A stretch of 64,000 nt of DNA, taken from positions 310,001-374,000 of the forward strand of contig NZ_JAPDIA010000002.1 of assembly GCF_029525575.1 (NCBI RefSeq), read 5' to 3'. The position numbers were made by a program, and so were the translations under genes. Each line of letters begins with the position of its first letter. The stretch's first letter is position 1. Source of the stretch: Cohnella rhizosphaerae. GTDB taxonomy: Bacteria > Bacillota > Bacilli > Paenibacillales > Paenibacillaceae. Under the pieces are notes generated by a model. The model was given only the letters and a program-made list of their open reading frames with translations. It was not told where the DNA came from and searched no databases. Below, piece after piece: positions 57,243-64,000 of this stretch.

Positions 57243-58684
57243 CTACCACACAAGATCAAAAGCCGCGATCAATCCTTGCGCGATCATCTCGTTAGCGAAT
57301 GGACCGGGGTGGATGGCGTCGTCGAACAGCAGCTCGACATCGACGAGCCCGCCCCGGACGGCATCTTCGAAAAAGCGGTGGAATTCGATCAGCCCGAACG
57401 ATCTCCGGGCGCAGAAGCGGCGAACGGCCTCGTAGTAGTCCTCGTAGGAGATGGCCAGAGACGGCGCGCCTTCGAAGGCGATGCCGCGATCGCCGAGCGT
57501 CGTAAACATCAGCACGTCGGTCCGCCGGTCGCCTTCGGGGTTCAAATGACGACTCAGCCGCAGCGTTAGCGTCTCCAGCGCGGCTTCGAAGTCGCTGATC
57601 GGCGTCTGCCTTAAATATTCGTTGACGACGGGCGCCTGAATGACGGCAAGCGCCGGCGTAAATGCGACGTAGCGGAGCAGCTCGTCCACGTGGCCGTAAG
57701 GGCCGTCGTTAAAGCTTGCCGTGCCGTCGCCGAGCCATTGGCCGACCGTATGGCCGCCCATCGCAAAATTGCGGATGCGATTCAAATCGGGGATGATCCC
57801 GCGCAAAATCGCTCTGTCGTCTTCCGCCTTCGCGCTCATCGCAGACGGCGCATGCGCTCGCGGCCCGTTGTTCCCCCGTTCGGCCGCCAGGCGAAAAACG
57901 ACTTCGCCCGTTTGCTTCATGCCGAAATCGATCGCGTACGCCCGCTCCTCGGCGACCGGCGCGTACGTATCGATAAGGACCGTGGCGAAGCCGCCCCCCT
58001 TGCCCGCTCCGGGCGCGTCAAGCGCCTTCAGCATGCCAGCCTCGACCAGATACAATTTCGGATATCCCGGGGGGCGCGGCGTAATAATAAGGGGCTTCGA
58101 GTCCTGCCTCCAGCACCGCCCCGTCGGGATCGGCGACGACGCCGACAAACAGCATGCTTGCATGCCCGCGCAACGGAAACCGAAATTCCTGTTCCTCAGT
58201 CACCGCTTCGCCGCCAATTCCGGACTTCCTTTCGATCGTCCAGATCGCCGGGCCAAACGCTTGCCGCTCGGCCAAATAGCCCAAATGCTCGCGCGCGCGG
58301 TCCCGATATGCCGCGGGTCCGTATAAGCCCGTCCCGCGCACGGGTACGGTCAGCCCGAGCTCGCTTTTCGCGCCGCCGCCATCCGGGAAGCGCAGCTCCG
58401 CATTGAACGCGAGCCGCTCTCTTGCATGCGCCTCCAGCCGGGCATAGTAGCCCTTGCTGTACGGAAAGCTCATATGCGTCGAATAATGGGCGCGTCCGTC
58501 GTAATCGGCGCTCCCTTGCCCCCAGCTGTGGCTGTCGCCGAACAGCAAAATCTCCCTGCAGGTCGTCCGGCGCTTCCGCCGGTTGTCCGCCAATGCGGGA
58601 AACGCGGCAAGCCGTCAAGCGGCTCCCGTAGCGGCGCAGAAAAGACAATCCCCCAAGCGAATCTTCCAAACCTGTCCCTATCAT
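57243..58684 (-). CDS. SGNH/GDSL-family hydrolase (two frameshifts)
   Basis: Predicted cytoplasmic ester hydrolase. ATG at 58684 with GGAGG nine bases upstream; N terminus MIGTGLEDSLGGLSFLRRYG. Nucleophile Ser in ILLFGDSHSWGQG; Gly block AMGGHTVGQW; Asn in PVVNEYL; Asp/His in LFDDAIHPGPFANEM. Surplus bases near 58602 (T) and 58072 (C6) split it; corrected length is about 479 residues, with a long insertion between the nucleophile block and the rest, larger than ordinary SGNH esterases (about 200). Substrate unknown. It is encoded opposite to its neighbours, next to the 51-bp repeat array. Confidence 0.72.
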
Positions 58685-58863
58685 CGACAACGTCCTCCCC
58701 GTATCTTCATGCCTATGGCCGATTTTAACTTCAGTATAATGAAGAGAAATACGGCGGCAACGCAGAGTCGATAATTGTGGCCCGCACCTCAAAAAAAGTG
58801 CGTGGCGCGTCCGCCGCCCCGTTAGTACGCTAGAACCTGAGGAGAGAAGGGACGGGCGTTTTC

Positions 58864-60634
58864 ATGAAACCGGACACCTTGTTTTTTTCCATTTTCACGC
58901 GGCTGCTGTTGACGTTCCTGATCGTCATTACCCCGCTCTATGCGATGACGCTCCTGATGAACCGTATGGGAGCGGAGCAGAACAGGCGGGAAATCGCGAA
59001 TTCTTTGTCGTCGAAGGTGCAAGCGTTCTCGGACGGATTGGAGCTGGAGGTGCAAAGGATCGTGGAGCTGGAGCAGGATTATATCGTGGACGAGGACTTG
59101 CTTCAATTAAGCGTGGCGGCCGCGCAAATGAGCGATTACGAGCGGAACCGGGCGGTGCTCAATCTGCAGAAGCGGCTCAAGGTGATGAGCGCGTCCAGTC
59201 CGTATATCTCCGATGTCCGCCTGTTCATTCCGGGCATGAACCGGACCGTCTCGGCGCTCCATTACGACACGCAGATCGACGAATCGCAGTTCGCGGCATT
59301 CCGGCAGCCGGACAACGCCAAGACGCTGCTGCTTCGGGACGGGCGGCTGTATGTGGGGCTGCCTTACGACAGCCTGCCGAGAGACGGGCCGTCGAAGACG
59401 ATTTTCGTCATCGTGGCGGAGATGTCGCCGGACCGCATCGGAGCGGCGATGAACCGCGCGTTCGATACGGACGGCGGACCTTCGGGCTTCAGCCTGCTGA
59501 TCGACGGCGGCTCCGGAGCGAACGTCCTTGGCGGCGAGCCGATTGAACGGAGCGCGGCCGGCAAGCTGGTCGGCGACGTCCGAAGCTGGAGCCGCGTCGG
59601 CGTCGCGCAGACGGAGACGACATGGGGAGACGGCCGTCTGACCGTCGCCGACTATTCGCCCTACCTGGGCAAAGCGATCGTCGCTGTCCTTCCCGAGTCG
59701 CGCGTCGTCGGCCCGCTGAAGCTTTACGAGCAATGGTTCTGGTTTTTTTTCCCTCCTGTCCGTCGCCGTCATCCTCTTTTTCTCGCTGCGCATCTACCGC
59801 CTTATTCACCGGCCGCTCGTGAAGCTGGGCTTCGCGTTCCGCAGGCTGGAGGACGGCGCGTTCAACTTTACGATCCAGCATCGGAAAAAGGACGAATTCG
59901 GCTATTTGTACGCCGCCTTCAACGACATGGTCGGACGCCTCGGCAACCTGATCCAGGACGTGTACAAGGCGAAAATACGATTTCAGCAGTCGGAGCTGAA
60001 GCGGCTGCAATCGCAAATCAATCCTCATTTTCTGTTCAACAATCACTTCATCTTATCCCGGTTGATCAAGTCGCAAAATTACGAGACCGCCGAGCGCTTC
60101 TCGCGTTATATCGGCGAATATTTGCAGTTCATCACGCGCGATGCGGCCGAGGAGATGACGCTGGAGCGCGAAGTGGCGCATGCGCTCGTCTACATCGAAC
60201 TGCAGACGTTCAGCTTCGCCTCCAGGGTCGCGGTCGACATCGGTCCGCTGCCCGAGTCGGCGCGACAGCTTCTCGTGCCGCGGCTTATCTTGCAGCCGAT
60301 TATCGAGAACGCCTACAAATATACGTTCGAGCGCAAAATCGCGGGCGGGCGGCTGAGCATGCGTTTCGAGGCGTCGGCGGAGGAGGAGGGCCTCGTCCGC
60401 ATCTTGATCGAGGACAGCGGCGATACGTTGGACGACGCCGCGATCGAGGAGCTGAACCGACGGCTCGCGATCTCGCCGGACGATGCGGCGGAGAGCACCG
60501 GCCTCGTCAACATCCATCAGCGTATCCGCATCCGCCTCGGCGCGCCTTCGGGCCTGCGCTTCGGGCGAAGTTCGCTTGGCGGTCTGCTGGTGGAGCTGAC
60601 GCTAAAGCCGACGAAGGGAGAGGAGCCATCTTGA
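58864..60634 (+). CDS. YesM-type sensor histidine kinase (one frameshift)
   Basis: ATG 58864 after GAGAGAAGGGACGGG. Span 1 (FTRLLLTFLIVITPLYAMTLL), extracellular region of ~260 residues, span 2 (SLLSVAVILFFSLRIY), HAMP, His388 in INPHFLFNNHF, N box IENAYKYTF, then GLVNIHQRIRIRLG. A surplus T in T8 near 59748 breaks the frame inside span 2; corrected length about 589 residues. As written, the first frame reads on beyond the break and rejoins the regulator gene frame, giving a misleading 820-residue product. Its stop overlaps the TTG start of the regulator at 60631. Confidence 0.85.
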
Positions 60635-62251
60635 ACCGACTGCTGATCGTCGACGACGTCGCCATTATCGTGGACAGCCTGTTCGAGCTGATGGACGAAC
60701 TGCCCGGGTTGGAGCTGGAATGCTACAAGGCGTATTCGGCGCCGGAGGCGCTTGCGCTGCTGGAGCGGATCCGGATCGATATCGTGCTCACCGACATCAA
60801 AATGCCGGAGATGGACGGATTGGAGCTGCTCGATCGAATCCGCCGCCGCTGGCCGCGCTGCAAGGTCGTCTTTTTGACCAGCTACAACGAGTTCGAGTAT
60901 GCGAAGCGGGCGATCGCGTCCGGCGGCTTCGATTATTTGCTGAAGACGGAGGACGACGACAAGATCGTCGGCGCCGTTCGCCGGGCTGCGGAGGCGCTGC
61001 GCGAAGAGGAGAAAATGGCGCATTCGATCGAGTACGCCAGACGTCAGCTTGAGACGTACCGGCCGACCTTGCAAAGGGAGTTTTTCCGCGAGCTGCTTCA
61101 AGGCCGTTGGACGGAAGAAGAGCGGCTCGCCGAAAGGCTGGAAGAACTGGGCTCGCCGCTGGCGGCGGACGAGCCGCTGCATCTGTTGATCGGTCGGATC
61201 GACGAGCGGCCCCCTGACGAACGATACGCCGACCGGACGCTGCTGCCGCTCTCCATCCAGCGAATCGTGGCCGAGATGGCGGGAGATCGGTTGACTTTTT
61301 TTTGCGCTGCCGTACGATTCCTTTAGAATGGTCTGGTTTGTTCAGCAAAAGGGAGACGGCGGCATCCAGCCGTTCCTCGCGGAAACGCTGGCATCGGTTC
61401 AGACGGCCTGTTGCCGGACGCTGCAGGCGACGGTATCGTTTATGCTCGCCGGACAGGAGACCGCCTGGCGGGATACGGCCGATACGTTCCGGCGGCTGAG
61501 CGCGCAGATGGGCCGCGGCATGGGGCTGCGTCCGGGCGCGCTGCTGATCGGGACGCAAGCCGGCGGGGACGCCGCCGCTCCGGAGGGCGGCGCGGGTGCG
61601 GAGCGGCCGCGCTTTCGCTTCGACGGCCTGGCGGAGCTGTCCGCGCTGCTCGAAAACAATCGCAGGGACCTGTTCTTCCCGGCGCTGCGGGAGCTGGCGG
61701 CAGCCGCGTCGGAGGCCGGCGCGGAGGAGCGCACGGCGCTCCGCTTGGGCCTGCGGGCGCTGCTGCTGGCCTCCGATGCCGGCGGCGAAGAACGTCAGCC
61801 CGGCGGCGGCTTCGACGATCCCGACGAGCCCGGCTGGGAAGAGGAGCTGGCCGACTTCGCCGAGCAGGCGGAGCGGCTGTTCGAGCGGCGGCGCCAAGGG
61901 CAGGCGGAGCGGGAATCGGAGGTGCTGGCGACGATCCACCGTCATATCGACGACCATCTGGGCGACGATATCTCGCTGAACCGGCTCGCCGATCTCGTTC
62001 GATTGCACCCTTCGTATTTGTCCCGGCTATACAAAGAAATGACCGGCCGCGGGCTGTACGATTACATTTCGGAGCGGCGTCTTGCCGCGGCGCGCAAATA
62101 TTTGCGCCAAAGCTCGCTGAAGGTCCACGAGATCGCGGCGGCCCTCGGCTACAATTCTTCGTTTGCTTTCGCGCGCTTTTTCAAAAGCCAGACGGGCGCT
62201 ACGCCTCAGGAATATCGTCAATTCCCGGACGGCTCCGCAAGTAAACAATAG
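60631..62251 (+). CDS. YesN-type response regulator with AraC output (one frameshift)
   Basis: TTG start at 60631 after GGGAGAGG. Receiver: RLLIVDDVAII, Asp55 in IVLTDIKMPEMDG, FLTSYNEFEYAKRA, KTEDDDKIV. C-terminal AraC domain: ISLNRLADLVRLHPSYLSRL; VHEIAAALGYNSSFAFARFF. A surplus T in T8 near 61298 breaks the frame; corrected, RLTFFALPYDSFRMVWFVQQ, about 539 residues. The middle region is unusually rich in Ala and Glu (about 61580-61920). Pairs with the 58864 kinase and likely controls the gene at 62350. Confidence 0.85.
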
Positions 62252-62349
62252 TGGTCGTCATGTCATCAGATGAGCGTGGAAGGGCTTCCTTTCCGTTTTT
62301 ATAATGAAGTCGTAAAGCAGCGCAACTTATTCGGAAGGGGCGAAAAAGG

Positions 62350-64000
62350 TTGACAAAAACAGGAAGAGCGTGGCTCGCCGCGCTGCTGATCGTGGCGCTC
62401 GGGACGACGGCGGCATGCAGCGACGGCGGCGCAGGGAACAAAAGCGAAGGGCAGGGAGAAGCGTCGGCAGGCGCGTCGCAGTCTCCGAGCCAGACGGGCG
62501 GCGACCAAAGTCCCGATGCACAGCCGGAGGACATCATGGCCAAGTACGATCCGCCGATCGAAATATCGACGGGCGCTTCGGTCAATCCGACGGTCGTCTG
62601 GAATCCGGGCGAGAGCATCGACAAGAACAGCGTCTACGACAACTACGAGCAAGAGCTGGGCATACGGGTCAAAAACAAATGGGCGGTCGACACCAGCCAG
62701 TACGACGCCAAGGTAAAGATCACGATCGCCTCCAACGATTTGCCCGACTTTATGTACGTGCAGCGGGCCGATCTGGATCAGCTGGTCAAGTCCGACATGG
62801 TGATGGATCTGACCGACCTGTACGAGAAGTACGCGACCCCCCGAGACGAAAAAGTTTCTGACGGCGGACGGCGGGGCGCAGCTCGATTCGGCCAAATCGG
62901 ACGGCAAGCTGATGGCCATCCCCCCGCACGGACGCGCCGTACGTCCCCGCGCAAATTTTGTACATCCGCAACGATTGGTTGAAAAAGCTGAACCTGCAGG
63001 CGCCGAAGACGATGCAGGACGTCCTGAATATCTCCCATGCGTTCGCCACGATGGACCCCGACGGCAACGGCAAGCCGGACACGATCGGCCTGTCGCTGCA
63101 AAAAAGAAATACTGGCCAGCGATTCCGGACTGATCGGCTACTTTAGCAGCTATCATGCCTATCCCGGCAAATGGATCAAGACCGCCTCCGGCCAGGTGGA
63201 ATACGGCGGCATCCAGCCCGAGGTGAAGACGGCGCTGAAGCAGCTTCAGGACATGTTCAAGGCCGGCGAGCTGGACAAGGAATTCATGGTCAAGGACAGC
63301 AGCAAGAGCGCGGAGCTGCTCGTCTCCGACAAAGCCGGCATGGTGTACGGCCCGTTCTGGATGCCCAGCTGGCCGCTGCAGGGCGGCGCGGTCAAGGACG
63401 GCAAGGTCGTGCAGGACTGGGGCATTTACGAAGTTCCGTCGATCGACGACAAGCCCGCCATGCAGCCCGTCGATCTCGGCGTCACCGGCTACTACGTCAT
63501 TTCCAAAAAAGGCCAAGCATCCGGAGGCGGTGTTCAAGCTGCTGAACCGCTGGGTGACGGCGCTGACGCGCAACGACCCGACGGAGGACGTCGCCAAATA
63601 TTCGCAGGGGTCGCTGAAGGACAAGCCGCAAGCGTATTACACGTTAAATCCGGTGCTCGTCTACAACATCGGCGCCCAGCTCTATTCCGGCGAGATGATG
63701 CCCAAGGCGATCAAGGCGAAGGATCCGTCCATGCTGAACAACGAGAACAAAATCAATTACGAAAACGTGATGAAGTTCGAAGCAGGCGACGCCAATCAGT
63801 ACGGCGCCTATATGGCCTTCAAGGAAGGCGGCTCGCAGCCGTTGCTGTATCAGTATTTTCAAGAGGGACGCTATTTGACCAACGCCTACTCGGGTCCCCC
63901 CGACCGCCACGATGGCGGATCGCTGGGCGACGCTGCAGGCGAAGGAGATGGAAGTGTTCACGAAGATCGTCACGAACGGCGCGTCTGTCGACGAATTCGA
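62350..64000 (+). CDS. Sugar-binding lipoprotein, cut by the window end (five frameshifts)
   Basis: TTG start at 62350 after GGAAGGGGCG. Signal peptide and lipobox LIVALGTTAAC, then a Gly/Ser/Gln-rich linker. Reading pieces: VNPTVVWNPGESIDKNSVYD, LYIRNDWLKKLNLQAPKTM, MDPDGNGKPDTIGLSLQKE, AGMVYGPFWMPSWPLQGG, NENKINYENVMKFEAG. Single surplus bases near 62842 (C6), 62925 (C6), 63108 (A6), 63513 (C) and 63897 (C6) break it. At least 550 residues are present, and the gene continues past 64000. Type as at 49618; permeases should lie just outside. Confidence 0.82.

Noticed and set aside
58864..61326. 820-residue hybrid kinase-regulator
   Set aside because: The middle is out of frame. Correcting T8 near 59748 and T8 near 61298 gives an ordinary kinase and regulator with overlapping ends.

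Overview
The window looks like a chromosomal segment of a moderately high-GC member of the Paenibacillaceae (Paenibacillus or Cohnella type). Supporting features are the many solute-binding lipoproteins paired with two-gene LplB/YtcP-type permeases, YesM/YesN-type two-component pairs, membrane-anchored AraC regulators and strong AGGAGG ribosome sites. It is almost entirely a carbohydrate-scavenging region. No rRNA, tRNA, CRISPR array or core housekeeping gene was seen, and no ABC-transporter ATPase gene, so the importers probably share one encoded elsewhere.

Layout. 0-7 kb: a tandem class II aldolase, an IS4-family insertion sequence, then an alpha/beta hydrolase, a 2-hydroxyacid dehydrogenase and a GntR-type regulator whose sensor domain is a solute-binding-protein fold. 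7-9 kb: repeat-rich DNA with little coding. 9-18.5 kb: membrane AraC regulator, two paralogous solute-binding proteins, two permeases and a GH29 alpha-L-fucosidase. 18.6-27.4 kb: solute-binding protein, two permeases, an unrecognised glycosidase-like protein and a YesM/YesN pair. 27.4-30 kb: a decayed gene and a GH42 beta-galactosidase. 30.4-45.3 kb: a long single-strand cluster with an unusual load of cytoplasmic esterases around a GH13_18 phosphorylase, a LacI regulator, a CUT1 importer and an MFS transporter. 45.9-49.4 kb (minus): GH42 and GH29. 49.6-56.5 kb: importer plus YesM/YesN pair. 57.2-64 kb: an SGNH hydrolase (minus), another YesM/YesN pair and a solute-binding protein cut by the window end.

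How the genes fit together: each importer brings in an oligosaccharide; sensor kinases or membrane AraC proteins probably sense related sugars and switch on the adjacent importer; cytoplasmic glycosidases (fucosidase, beta-galactosidase), a phosphorylase and esterases then take the imported compound apart. The 30-45 kb cluster is the best candidate for a new pathway: import of an acylated glucoside (possibly a sucrose-type ester), stepwise deacylation in the cytoplasm, and phosphorolysis.

A warning for the reader: about half of the genes are interrupted by one-base shifts, nearly all explained by one surplus base and mostly inside runs of 5-8 identical bases. This pattern looks like sequencing error rather than decay. 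Coordinates below give the whole reconstructed gene. Two apparent gene fusions are products of the same problem. Four intergenic places carry repeats with a unit of about 51 bp, three of them able to form a small hairpin per unit.
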